NCBI GenBank assembly: GCA_017439965.1
Contig: JAFSID010000041.1
Location: forward strand, 1 to 51,283
Length of the DNA: 51,283 nt
Direction: 5' to 3'
From: Clostridia bacterium
GTDB lineage: Bacteria; Bacillota; Clostridia; Oscillospirales; SIG627
This document shows positions 1 through 8,279 of this stretch, in pieces; the stretch's first letter is position 1, and the number at the start of each line of letters is the position of its first letter. The notes below the pieces were generated by a model. The model searched no databases and was not told where the DNA came from. It worked only from the letters and a program-made list of their open reading frames with translations. Both the position numbers and the translations under genes were made by a program.

Positions 1-3
1 GAG

Positions 4-76
4 CCCGAGAGGGCTTCCGCCGTTAAGAAAACCTTTCGGGGAATGGTTTTTAGGTGGAAGGGGTGAGACCTTCAGG
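4..76. repeat. Host repeat, empty copy
   Basis: A left block (4-44, beginning CCCGAGAGGGCTTCC) is followed almost directly by a right block (47-76, containing AGGTGGAAGGGGTGAGACC). Both blocks recur at 162-202 and 366-393 with near identity, but there they are separated by about 163 bp. This copy therefore looks like the uninterrupted form. Read on the minus strand it gives a short open peptide, but there is no start, RBS or continuation, so I treat it as an intergenic repeat. Confidence 0.7.
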
Positions 77-161
77 TCGAGCCGTGCAGATTGCCGCGAG
101 GCAATATGCGTCGATTCCCGTGTGGAAAATTTTTACCGTTGCCGTTGATGGAGATTTTTAA

Positions 162-393
162 CCCGAGAGGGCTTCCACCGTTAAGAAAACCTTTCGGGGA
201 ATAGTAAATTGAATATGGTCGCATAATCGCCATCGACAAGGGCTTCTTTTCGGCTATAATTACGCTTTGTCGTTTGGAATACCTGTGTATTCCTGCACTT
301 CGCATCGCAATTCTATCTCGAAAATAATCTCCTTGCGATAACGACTCTGAACCACATTCAATTTATTTAGGTGGAAGGGGTGAGACCTTCAGG
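162..393. repeat. Host repeat, interrupted copy
   Basis: Left block 162-202 and right block 366-393 match the two blocks of the copy at 4-76. The interior (203-365) is absent from the upstream copy and carries inverted ends of its own, so this is the filled version of the same repeat. Confidence 0.7.
203..365. mobile_element. MITE-like insertion with imperfect terminal inverted repeats
   Basis: About 163 bp with no coding capacity separates the two halves of a repeat found uninterrupted at 4-76. The left end holds AAATTGAATATGGT (about 207-220). The reverse complement of the right end holds AAATTGAATGTGGT (about 351-364). The similarity continues inward (TCGCCATCG against TCGTTATCG), giving ends of roughly 30 bp. 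An internal hairpin GGAATAC...GTATTCC lies near 275-292. No transposase is present, so movement would need one supplied elsewhere. No clean target duplication could be settled by eye. Confidence 0.55.
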
Positions 394-400
394 CCCGGCA

Positions 401-431
401 GGGGGCGGCGCCCTCGACGCCCCCGTTTTTT
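401..431 (+). terminator. Rho-independent terminator, + strand
   Basis: The stem GGGGGCG (401-407) pairs with CGCCCCC (418-424) and a run of T follows (426-431). It would end a plus-strand transcript arriving from the repeat region or from beyond the left edge. Confidence 0.6.
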
Positions 432-458
432 CGGCGTTAAAGAGAAGTACAATAAACG

Positions 459-497
459 ATATGCACTCCAAAAGTCAGCTGCTTTTGGAGTGCATAT
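459..497 (-). terminator. Hairpin downstream of the SLH protein gene
   Basis: A perfect 15-bp inverted repeat (459-473 with 483-497) lies 12 bp after the stop codon of the minus-strand SLH gene. The T-run on the minus side is short, so it may act partly as a 3'-end stabiliser. Confidence 0.6.
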
Positions 498-509
498 TTC
501 GAATTTCGG

Positions 510-3500
510 TTAATTGCCAAGCACCTGACCAGAGAAGCCGAAGGTAAGTCGCGCACGGAGAGGTGCGGTAGTCTGAGCTTCTGCCGAGAGGGAGGCGGAA
601 TAGCTACCCTTTACGGTAATGCTTCCCGTGAAGGTTACCTCCTCAGTGGTCTGCGTTGCATTGTGATAGAGAATAGCCTTGTTTGCATCGGGGTCGAACT
701 CAAGGTATTCTCCTCCACTCATTTCACAGTTAAAGGTGATTGACTGACCGCCGACCTTAACCGTGGGATTTTTGATGGGAGCTGCGTTGTGGGGCTGAAG
801 GATAATATCATCCATCATAGCATTTTTGCCCGTATCACCGGTCATACGGATGGTGACTCTGTTTATTGCGGATAGTGTGGGAATAAAGCGATAGGTGGGA
901 TAGGTTGCACCCGTTGTGGTAACACCCGAGAATTGATACTTGCTTGTGTCATATTGGGCGTTGTCGCTGTCGATAAATATAAACTCTCGCCAGCCCTCAT
1001 AGTTGAGGTCGATGAAGTGGTCACGGCGTCCGTCAGCGCTTTCTCCGTTACCCGACGAGAAGGATATAAGCATCGCATCTCCGTCCTTAGCGGTGCCCTT
1101 TACCTTTACGGTCATAACGGCACCTGCCGAATTCATACTGACGCTTGAGAAGGTCTTGACAATATTGCTTGCGCCGACCTCCTTGGTTTCGTCAAATTCA
1201 AGAAGCGTATACGGTTTATCGAGGAGACTCGAATAACGGGACTCGATTCGGATAAAGGGAGTCTGCTCCAGGAAGATGTTAGTGCCGTCAAGAGTGCTGT
1301 CAACACCTATTACGTCGCCGAGGTTAGCGTATTCATAGACTCTTCTTTGGAGCGCGTATTTGCCGTCCTTTTCAAAGACTCTCCATTCACCGCCGATTGA
1401 TTTGACCTGATCGAGAACCTCATCGGAGAAATACTTTGATTTACGGAGCTCTGAATAATGCTCATTGTAATATTCAATATTTGCCATAAGGTAAGGGTTC
1501 GAATTGAGTTTTTCGTTGGTGAACTGCTCGTAAACGATAGATGAATTGTAAAGGAGCGCCTGTAAGCCGAGATAGTCTATCTCATCACGGAAAAGGGTCT
1601 TTTCAAAGGTGTTCTTGAGACCGAGCTCGGGCTCGCGGTCGGGCATAAAGTTAAACCAACCAAGTGTTGTTTGCTGATTTCCGTTGATCGCGGATTTGTT
1701 TGCTTCGACATGATTGGCGATGTGCTTTTTATGGGCGTAGTTTGCATGGTCCCAAGCACCTGACCTGCCTCGGAAGTTCCAGTCGTTAGGTCCTCCGTTT
1801 GAGGTTTCGATGATGGGAGTACGCTCGCACTGTGAAAGAATGCGGTGGATAAACATACAGTGATAGTACCAAGCTTCGTGACCGTCGGGGGTGTGCTTTC
1901 CGAGACCGTCGATGGCGTCTATGTATATCATATTGAAGCCGCCTTCATTATAAGCCTTTGCCGTACGGTCGGCAATATGATAGAAAAGCTCGCTTCCAAG
2001 TATTGGGGTGATCATACCGAAGTAGCCCTCAAGATGATATATCTTGGCATCCTTCTTGTGTGTTGTTGCAATTGTACCGCAGGAACCTCTCGTACAGTTA
2101 ATGAGACCAGAGGCGGTGCCGCTTCCGACACGAATGATTTCTTCGTCGATAAGGATGAAACGGCTCGTCTTGTTAAAGAAGGTTGCATTTACGTCGATTT
2201 TTGACGCGTCCTCGTTGGTCGCAATGTTTCGGTTTGTTGCCGAGAGGTTTTTGCGGAGCGTGTATTCATCGGGCATAAGCTTTATCTGCTTTTGCCATTT
2301 GGAATTTGAAAGTATTTCGGTAGAGCTTGGAGAAATATAATAAGCATAGGTATGAAGACCCGTTATAAGTCCCGCTTCCTCTATTTTTTTGCTGATTTTT
2401 TCATAAAACTCGGCAGCCGTACCGCTCTCGGTATGTACAAAATAAAAATCACCTTGAATGAAGTTGTTGGCGCCCTGATGAATGTCAAGCTGGTCAACGC
2501 CAAGCTTCTTGGCAAGTGCAATAAGCTCGTCAAGATTTTCGGGATTGGTGTCCTGCAATATTACGTAGTCGCCTGAAAGTCCCTCCCATTCCTGAGCGTA
2601 AGCACCGCCCGCCTTTGAGGTAAGTCCGTATTTGGGGTCGATGGCATCCGTAATCTGCTGAAGGATCGGAATGGCATCAGCCTTGTTTGACATAACGATG
2701 CCGACCTTCGCTCCCATTATGCCCGTGTCATAAATTGTATGAGCGTGAGCGATGGAGGTGTAGCAGGAGTCTCTGTATCCCGTGTTTGCAATCTGTGTCC
2801 AGGCGGTCATTGCCATACTGTTAAGGAGAAAGCCATTCTTGGCAACCGATGAGAATATCGCAAGATTTCCGAAGGTAACCTTCTTGATACTCTTAGGAAG
2901 CTCGGAGTCAATCTCGAAGGTCATATAGTCATCCTTAACCTCTGCTATGAGATATACGACGTTTTTGTCCTTAAAGGTGACCTTTAGTCTGTTTCCTTCT
3001 GTCTCAAAGCGCGTAGGAGCAACGACAGAGCCCTTTTCGTTTGTCAGGTAAACGAAATAGGGAGTTGAGGGGGCGCTTAAAATAGACTCACCGTTTTCAA
3101 GGTTGATTATTTCGGTGACCTTTCCGTTCTTTTTGGATACTGTAAAGGAGAAAAGCTTATTTGCAAAGGTTATGTCCGCGGCGTTGTCGGTAATTCCGTC
3201 AAGGCTTGCCGAATAGTAGTAGCTTCCGTGAACGCTTGAGTTTGAAGCCATAAGCACGTTGAGTCTTGCCCAGTGCGAAGATATGTCAACGAACTCGTTT
3301 TCAAGCCTTGTTGTGTCAACGGTTCTGTCGGTTGCTTTAAGACCTAAAAGTCTGTTGATAACGGTTACGACCTCGGCGCGTGTTATGGTTTTATCCGGGC
3401 GGAAGGTATTGTCCTCATAGCCGTTGACAAGTCCCGAGGAGGCTGCGGCAAGAATAGACTCGTAGTAGAAGTGACCCTCGGGGACGTCTGTAAAGGAAAC

Positions 3501-4940
3501 GGCTGCTGTTCCCGATAGAGATGAGGCGAGATTTGCCAGCTCAACGAATTCAGCACGGGTTATAGGCTCGTTGGGTGCATACGTGTTATTTTCGAGACGG
3601 TAGAAAAAGCCCGTTTCATCAAGATATGCTATGGCGTTATAGAACCAATCGCCTGTTTTGACATCCTGAAATCGTGAGTTATAGCCGTCCGGAATGGTCT
3701 GTGTGCCGAGAAGAAGTCTTGCAAAAATGGTACAAGCCTCGGCTCTCGTCATATTTGAATTCGGTCTGAAGACATTTCCATCATAGCCGAAGATGTATGC
3801 CGTATTGCTTCCGTTTTGCTGTAGGGGTATTTTGGGAAGTGTATCGTTTGTATCTTTTTTCTGAAGTGTGGCTATCTTGTCAAGCTTTATTGTAACGGTG
3901 CTTGACTCGTCAATTCCCTTGTAGGCGGTTGCCCAGGTGCAGGTCAGCTCGGTGTTGTCCTCGGAAAATTTGGTGAGAAGAAGTGTCACTCCATTGTTAT
4001 TTGTACCGTAGTCGGCATTTGCACAAACGAGAGCGGTTTCAATGCCGTTGTCATTTATAGCCTTGCCCGTTATGATGTTGGAGGTTGCAATACCCTTTGT
4101 GTAGGAGGAAATAACCGCAAGTATGTTGTCGAACTGCTTGAGAGCATAATTCCATACACCCTCTCCGTCGCGAGGCTTTCCTGAATTGGCGATGTTATAG
4201 CTCTTGAGATTGGTGGTTCCCTCAAACTTGAAGCCGTTTGCCCAATCCCACATCGTGTACATCTTACCGTCGGTATCTGTGAAGGAGTTGGTATAAATTA
4301 TGACGTACTTGTCGAGGTTTTCCTTGACGGTTTCCACAAACCAGTCAAGCACGGACGCTCTTGGCCAAAGCTCAAGCGAGAATATGATGTATTCCGTACC
4401 GTTGTTTTCTACAACCGTGTAGCTGTTGAGCTCGTCAAGATAGTCACATTCATATTCGCCGTCAAGCATATACGAATCGGTGGGTAAATACTGTGAAACA
4501 AGATTTGTTCTTTTCCATCCGCTTGGGAGATAATCCTCAAGAGCAAAGCTTATACCTATGGGCATATCGTCGTCAGTGAGCGGAGCTACTGCCCTTGTGA
4601 ATGCTTGATACTGGTCGTGCCAGGGCTGATGCGCAAAGCACATCTGCTCAAGCAGACTTGAATCCTGACCAACCGAGCCGATGGAGTAGGGCGGTGCATC
4701 TGCGATACGTCCCAAAAAGCCTACGAATTTTACGTTGTAGGCTTCCTTGGAGTCAAGCACCCAGTAGGTAGAGTCCTCAAGAGCGTTGATGTTCTTACCC
4801 GCGCCTACGAAGGTGTTAACGCCGTTGTAGCTTGCAAGCGTGAATTCGTTATCACCGACGGTAAATGCCGCTGATACGGTAACGCAAGCGGTGGCGATTA
4901 TCATCAGGACGATCAAAAACGAAAGAATAAGCTTTTTCAT
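510..4940 (-). CDS. Exported SLH-domain protein: degenerate phosphoesterase-like domain, glycosidase-like barrel, carbohydrate-binding-like tail
   Basis: 1476 aa. A signal peptide covers about residues 1-24. Residues 25-365 follow the layout of calcineurin-like phosphoesterases, but the motif positions are changed: GRI for GDI, SFALEDY for GNHDY, TNS for THS, SSY for SGH. This domain is therefore probably not catalytic. Three SLH repeats (about 382-540, each with a TRAE motif) should bind the cell wall. Residues of about 580-1240 resemble a TIM-barrel glycosidase, with a YIDAID strand as a possible catalytic site. About 1265-1390 looks like a beta-sandwich carbohydrate-binding domain. An AAGGAG site lies upstream of the ATG and the gene is monocistronic. 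The SLH call is secure; the enzyme activity is inferred and its substrate is unknown. Confidence 0.9.
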   Translation of the reverse strand: MKKLILSFLIVLMIIATACVTVSAAFTVGDNEFTLASYNGVNTFVGAGKNINALEDSTYWVLDSKEAYNVKFVGFLGRIADAPPYSIGSVGQDSSLLEQMCFAHQPWHDQYQAFTRAVAPLTDDDMPIGISFALEDYLPSGWKRTNLVSQYLPTDSYMLDGEYECDYLDELNSYTVVENNGTEYIIFSLELWPRASVLDWFVETVKENLDKYVIIYTNSFTDTDGKMYTMWDWANGFKFEGTTNLKSYNIANSGKPRDGEGVWNYALKQFDNILAVISSYTKGIATSNIITGKAINDNGIETALVCANADYGTNNNGVTLLLTKFSEDNTELTCTWATAYKGIDESSTVTIKLDKIATLQKKDTNDTLPKIPLQQNGSNTAYIFGYDGNVFRPNSNMTRAEACTIFARLLLGTQTIPDGYNSRFQDVKTGDWFYNAIAYLDETGFFYRLENNTYAPNEPITRAEFVELANLASSLSGTAAVSFTDVPEGHFYYESILAAASSGLVNGYEDNTFRPDKTITRAEVVTVINRLLGLKATDRTVDTTRLENEFVDISSHWARLNVLMASNSSVHGSYYYSASLDGITDNAADITFANKLFSFTVSKKNGKVTEIINLENGESILSAPSTPYFVYLTNEKGSVVAPTRFETEGNRLKVTFKDKNVVYLIAEVKDDYMTFEIDSELPKSIKKVTFGNLAIFSSVAKNGFLLNSMAMTAWTQIANTGYRDSCYTSIAHAHTIYDTGIMGAKVGIVMSNKADAIPILQQITDAIDPKYGLTSKAGGAYAQEWEGLSGDYVILQDTNPENLDELIALAKKLGVDQLDIHQGANNFIQGDFYFVHTESGTAAEFYEKISKKIEEAGLITGLHTYAYYISPSSTEILSNSKWQKQIKLMPDEYTLRKNLSATNRNIATNEDASKIDVNATFFNKTSRFILIDEEIIRVGSGTASGLINCTRGSCGTIATTHKKDAKIYHLEGYFGMITPILGSELFYHIADRTAKAYNEGGFNMIYIDAIDGLGKHTPDGHEAWYYHCMFIHRILSQCERTPIIETSNGGPNDWNFRGRSGAWDHANYAHKKHIANHVEANKSAINGNQQTTLGWFNFMPDREPELGLKNTFEKTLFRDEIDYLGLQALLYNSSIVYEQFTNEKLNSNPYLMANIEYYNEHYSELRKSKYFSDEVLDQVKSIGGEWRVFEKDGKYALQRRVYEYANLGDVIGVDSTLDGTNIFLEQTPFIRIESRYSSLLDKPYTLLEFDETKEVGASNIVKTFSSVSMNSAGAVMTVKVKGTAKDGDAMLISFSSGNGESADGRRDHFIDLNYEGWREFIFIDSDNAQYDTSKYQFSGVTTTGATYPTYRFIPTLSAINRVTIRMTGDTGKNAMMDDIILQPHNAAPIKNPTVKVGGQSITFNCEMSGGEYLEFDPDANKAILYHNATQTTEEVTFTGSITVKGSYSASLSAEAQTTAPLRARLTFGFSGQVLGN

Positions 4941-5010
4941 AAATTAACTCCTTGTTTGATTTTGTTGCTTTTCTTCTGGTAATATATATAATAGTAATAA
5001 AACTACTTTT

Positions 5011-5039
5011 ATTATATATTAAGAGAAATATTATGTAAA
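5011..5039 (-). promoter_or_regulatory. Promoter of the SLH protein gene
   Basis: On the minus strand TTTACA (5034-5039) and TATAAT (5011-5016) are 17 bp apart. The surrounding sequence is very AT-rich and contains an inverted repeat of ATATATAATA type. The leader to the ATG is about 65 nt. Confidence 0.55.
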
Positions 5040-5207
5040 TGAATTATTTTGCAAAGATATTGGAATATCTTGCAATATAAGTTGTGCTTTCATTATATCT
5101 GTTTTTAGAAACAGAGTCAATTGGGTTTGTTAATTATGAGAAGACTTTAACATTTTTAGGGAAGAATATTACTATTTTTACCACAATAAGAAAATGTGGG
5201 TAACAAA

Positions 5208-5240
5208 AAGGATTTCAGAAAACTGAAATCCTTCCTTTTA
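5208..5240 (-). terminator. Terminator of the isc operon
   Basis: The inverted repeat AAGGATTTCAG / CTGAAATCCTT is followed by T-rich sequence in both directions. It lies just downstream of the scaffold gene and about 170 bp upstream of the next promoter on the same strand. The region between holds nothing else recognisable. Confidence 0.75.
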
Positions 5241-5263
5241 TATATTATATAATAAACAACGAA

Positions 5264-5698
5264 TTATTCGTTATGACCGCAGCAATGCTCACAGTCACCC
5301 GAGCAGAATTGCTCCTTGTCATATTCTATGCCGTTGCGGTCATAGTAATCCTTAACTGCCGCCTTAACAGCCTCCTCTGCAAGCACCGAGCAGTGAATCT
5401 TTGCAGGAGGAAGTCCGTCGAGAGCCTCGACTACCGCCCTGTTGGAAAGCTCAAGAGCCTCTTCGATGCTCTTGCCCTTGATCATCTCGGTTGCCATGGA
5501 GCTTGTAGCAATTGCAGAGCCACATCCGAAGGTGTTGAATTTCACGTCAACGATGATACCGTCACGCACCTTGATGTACATCTTCATAATGTCACCGCAC
5601 TTGACGTTACCAACCTCGCCAACGCCGTCGGCATCCTCCATTTTACCTACGTTTCTGGGGTTTTTGAAATGGTCCATTACCTTTTCGCTGTATAACAT
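5264..5698 (-). CDS. iscU: Fe-S cluster assembly scaffold protein, NifU/IscU type
   Basis: 144 aa. This is the scaffold on which new Fe-S clusters are built from sulfur delivered by the cysteine desulfurase encoded just upstream. The conserved ligands are present: C34 with D36 (KCGDI), C59 (TFGCGSA) and C103 (IHCSVLAEEA). A C-terminal tail adds C132, C136, C139 and C140 plus a histidine, beyond the IscU core. An AAGGAG site precedes the ATG and the gap to iscS is 12 bp. It is the last gene of the Rrf2-iscS-iscU unit. Confidence 0.95.
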   Translation of the reverse strand: MLYSEKVMDHFKNPRNVGKMEDADGVGEVGNVKCGDIMKMYIKVRDGIIVDVKFNTFGCGSAIATSSMATEMIKGKSIEEALELSNRAVVEALDGLPPAKIHCSVLAEEAVKAAVKDYYDRNGIEYDKEQFCSGDCEHCCGHNE

Positions 5699-5710
5699 AA
5701 TAAATTCTCC

Positions 5711-6901
5711 TTAAAGTATAAATTCACGCTCGCCCTTTTCAAGCTCCTCCCAAACGGGAGAGATAGAGCGGAGGTATTCAACGACCTCACGGGTGTTTTT
5801 GATGATGTAGTCAACCTCTTCCTCGGTGTTTTCAACCGCAAGAGTCAGACGGAGTGAGCCATGCGCAACGTCCTTGGGACGTCCGATTGCAAGAAGCACG
5901 TGACTCGGGTCGAGTGAGCCTGACGTACAAGCAGAGCCTGAGCTTGCCTCAACTCCTCTGTCGTCCAGAAGGAGCAGAAGGCTTTCGCCCTCAATCCCCT
6001 CAAAGCAGAAGTTTACGTTAGAGGGAAGCCTGTTTACCTTATCTCCGTTGAGCACCGAGTGAGGAATTTCCGAAAGACCTGCAATAAGTCTGTCACGAAG
6101 TGTGATAAGCTTTTCTGCGTGAGCGTCAAGCTTTGCAACCGCCTCCTCAAGAGCTACCGTCATACCGACGATTGCGGGAAGGTTTTCCGTGCCCGCGCGC
6201 TTGCCTCTTTCCTGAGCGCCACCTTCAATGAGATTCTTGAGTATGACTCCCCGACGGGCGTATAAAGCACCGACTCCTCGCGGTCCGTTAAACTTGTGAG
6301 CCGAAAGAGAAAGAAGGTCGATATTCATTTCCTCAACGTTTATCTTAACGTGTCCGACAGCCTGCACGGCATCGGTGTGGAAAAGTACGCCCTTTTCACG
6401 ACAGAGCTTTCCGATTTGAGCAATAGGCTGAAGAGTACCTATCTCGTTGTTTGCCGCCATTACCGTAACCAGACAAGTCTTGTCGGTGATGGCTTTTTCA
6501 ATATCCTCAACCTTGACGATACCGTCCTCGTTTACGGGCACGAGCGTTACCTCAAAGCCCTCCTTTTCAAGTCTTTCAAGCACGTGCAAAACTGCGTGAT
6601 GCTCAAAGGCGGTTGAAACGATATGGGTCTTACCCTTTGACTTAAAGCGGTAAGCGGTTGAAAAGATTGCCTGATTGTCCGCCTCGCTTCCGCCCGAGGC
6701 GAAGTATATCTCGCGCGCCTCGTTAGCACCGAGAAGACCTGCCATTTTCTCACGGCAACGGTAAAGCTCCTCTGCCGCAAGCTGTCCCGAGGTATGAAGG
6801 GAGGAGGGATTGCCTATATATTTCTGCGCACATTCTACCATAGCGCGAAGTGCGCTGTCGCTGATTTTCGTCGTTGCGGCGTTATCCGCATATATTCTCA
6901 T
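5711..6901 (-). CDS. iscS: Cysteine desulfurase, NifS/IscS family
   Basis: 396 aa, PLP-dependent. It converts cysteine to alanine and passes the persulfide sulfur to the scaffold. The PLP lysine is K203 in SAHKF, and the sulfur-carrying cysteine is C325 in SSGSACTSGSLDPSH, on the long mobile loop typical of class I enzymes. The upstream histidine pair is in FEHHAVL (about 100-106). The start overlaps the stop of the Rrf2 gene as ATGA, so translation is probably coupled. With the neighbouring scaffold gene this is the housekeeping Fe-S assembly route of Clostridia; a role in supplying sulfur for tRNA modification is also possible. Confidence 0.95.
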   Translation of the reverse strand: MRIYADNAATTKISDSALRAMVECAQKYIGNPSSLHTSGQLAAEELYRCREKMAGLLGANEAREIYFASGGSEADNQAIFSTAYRFKSKGKTHIVSTAFEHHAVLHVLERLEKEGFEVTLVPVNEDGIVKVEDIEKAITDKTCLVTVMAANNEIGTLQPIAQIGKLCREKGVLFHTDAVQAVGHVKINVEEMNIDLLSLSAHKFNGPRGVGALYARRGVILKNLIEGGAQERGKRAGTENLPAIVGMTVALEEAVAKLDAHAEKLITLRDRLIAGLSEIPHSVLNGDKVNRLPSNVNFCFEGIEGESLLLLLDDRGVEASSGSACTSGSLDPSHVLLAIGRPKDVAHGSLRLTLAVENTEEEVDYIIKNTREVVEYLRSISPVWEELEKGEREFIL

Positions 6902-7332
6902 TTTTCACATCTCGCTTTCTCGTCTCCCGTCGCTTTTTCACGGAGCGCAAGGTCCGCCAGCGTCGTGGAGTCTATATAATCGTTTATTGCACGGTTAAGA
7001 CCCTCCCAAAAGGCGAAGGTCGAGCAGTTTTCACTGTTAGAGCATTTTGTTTCAACGCACTTGATGGGAGCAAGGCTTCCCTCGGCAACTCTCAGAATAT
7101 CACCTGCGGTATATTCCGACGGAGCCTTGGTGAGACGGTAGCCACCGCTCTTTCCTCGGGAGCTTTCCAGCATCCCTGCGCGTGAAAGCAGTGCAATTAT
7201 TTGCTCAAGATATTTCATGGATACCTGCTGTCTCTCGCTTATTGCCTTGAGTGAAACGAATTCATCGGCAGGAGAGGTCGCAAGGTCCATCATTATTTTA
7301 AGGGCGTATCTGCCTCTCGTTGATATTTTCAT
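6898..7332 (-). CDS. Rrf2-family transcriptional regulator (IscR-like)
   Basis: 144 aa from the chosen start. It has an N-terminal winged helix starting MKISTRGRYALKIMMDLA and a cysteine cluster C-x4-C-x5-C in the wing region (KCVETKCSNSENC), the place where IscR binds a [2Fe-2S] cluster. An ATG nine bases upstream (7341) is also in frame, but the AAAGGA site is correctly spaced only for the ATG at 7332. It is the first gene of the isc operon and probably senses Fe-S status and controls its own operon. A CymR-like role in cysteine metabolism cannot be excluded from sequence. Confidence 0.9.
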   Translation of the reverse strand: MKISTRGRYALKIMMDLATSPADEFVSLKAISERQQVSMKYLEQIIALLSRAGMLESSRGKSGGYRLTKAPSEYTAGDILRVAEGSLAPIKCVETKCSNSENCSTFAFWEGLNRAINDYIDSTTLADLALREKATGDEKARCEK

Positions 7333-7355
7333 AGGGCTCATCCTTTCATTTCCCG

Positions 7356-7384
7356 ATTATACCATAGGTTTAGTAGGAATTCAA
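7356..7384 (-). promoter_or_regulatory. Promoter of the isc operon
   Basis: On the minus strand TTGAAT (7379-7384) and TATAAT (7356-7361) are 17 bp apart. The short inverted ACC-TAT-GGT overlaps the -10 end of the spacer and could be part of an operator for the regulator encoded first in the operon. Confidence 0.7.
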
Positions 7385-7413
7385 TACTTTTTACAAAGAT
7401 TTTATAAAAAATA

Positions 7414-7442
7414 TTGACTAAAGCTCAAAACCATTATATAAT
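7414..7442 (+). promoter_or_regulatory. Promoter of the 7474 gene
   Basis: TTGACT (7414-7419) and TATAAT (7437-7442) are 17 bp apart, with transcription expected near 7449. This rules out the upstream in-frame start at 7414, which would lie inside the promoter. Confidence 0.8.
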
Positions 7443-7473
7443 TGTAAGGATGTCGCAGAAACAGGAGGTAAAC

Positions 7474-8061
7474 GTGGAAAATATTAAAATACCCGAAAAA
7501 TACCGTGAGGATTTTGACAGGGCACTCAACGCTGCCGTAAAGCTCGGAAGCTTTTCGGATACCGCGCTTGCAGAAGCGCTTAATATAAGTAAGCTCAACG
7601 CCGCAATACTAATCGGCTTTATGGATAAATACGAATTTTTGTTTCCCTCCTCAAAGAACGAGGTCAAGGCAGTAAGGCTCACCGAGGAGCAGTGGGAGGC
7701 AATCGGCTGTGATATCAGCCGTTACGTGCCTCAGCCCATCGAAGAAAAGCAGGTCTTCCGTCTGACGCCCGTCCCTGCAATTACGGGACTTGGCAAAAAG
7801 ACCGTCGAGGTAAAGTCGGAGGGCGTTATGATATGCCACAAGGATACCTCTATGTTTATTCCCGCAGAGGAGGTAACCCTTCCTCATTATAAGAAGGCAA
7901 CCCTTTTTTCGCGTGGCTTTATTTATTTTGGAGAAGAGCGCCCAAAGAATCCAAGAGTCGCATCCCGTGCTCTCTCCTCTTTGATTTTCAACCGCAAGCT
8001 TGAAGGAGAGATAGACACTCTTATGTCCAGCCTCATTTCCGACCTTGAACGCAAACTGTAA
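7474..8061 (+). CDS. Uncharacterised protein with an FtsK-gamma-like winged-helix N-terminus
   Basis: 195 aa. The start is a GTG at 7474, preceded by AGGAGG (7463-7468) with a 5-base spacer. Residues of about 10-55 (RALNAAVKLGSFSD..LAEALNISKLNAAILIGFMD) resemble the DNA-binding gamma domain of FtsK/SpoIIIE. The C-terminal half (about 80-165) is rich in beta strands and may be a small PH-like barrel. No signal peptide or membrane segment is seen. It is monocistronic with its own promoter and terminator. The function is unknown; binding DNA or protein is only an inference from the N-terminus. Confidence 0.75.
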   Translation: MENIKIPEKYREDFDRALNAAVKLGSFSDTALAEALNISKLNAAILIGFMDKYEFLFPSSKNEVKAVRLTEEQWEAIGCDISRYVPQPIEEKQVFRLTPVPAITGLGKKTVEVKSEGVMICHKDTSMFIPAEEVTLPHYKKATLFSRGFIYFGEERPKNPRVASRALSSLIFNRKLEGEIDTLMSSLISDLERKL

Positions 8062-8149
8062 AAATTTCGCGTCAAAACCGAACTAAAGTTGATTTTTTGA
8101 AAATTGTTCATCCAAGAGACTAATACACCGAAATCTTTAATTTGTCTAA

Positions 8150-8194
8150 AAGACGAAATTTTTTCGCAATTATTGAAAAAATTCGTCTTTTTTT
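8150..8194 (+). terminator. Terminator after the 7474 gene
   Basis: AAAGACGAA pairs with TTCGTCTTT across a T/A-rich loop, and seven T residues follow. It lies directly before the gdhA promoter. Confidence 0.7.
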
Positions 8195-8195
8195 A

Positions 8196-8224
8196 TTGAC
8201 AAGGCGGTATTTTGGTGATATACT
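8196..8224 (+). promoter_or_regulatory. Promoter of gdhA
   Basis: TTGACA (8196-8201) and TATACT (8219-8224) are 17 bp apart, close to a perfect sigma-A promoter. The leader is about 50 nt and contains a GAAAGGA ribosome site. Confidence 0.8.
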
Positions 8225-8279
8225 CTTTTATCATTTGTTAAAGAAATTGATATGATAATACCGAAAGGAATGATTTTTA

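Noticed and set aside
72-305. 77-aa frame across the repeats at the left edge
   Set aside because: Its sequence follows the repeat copies and the insertion, with no RBS. It is a translation of repeat DNA.
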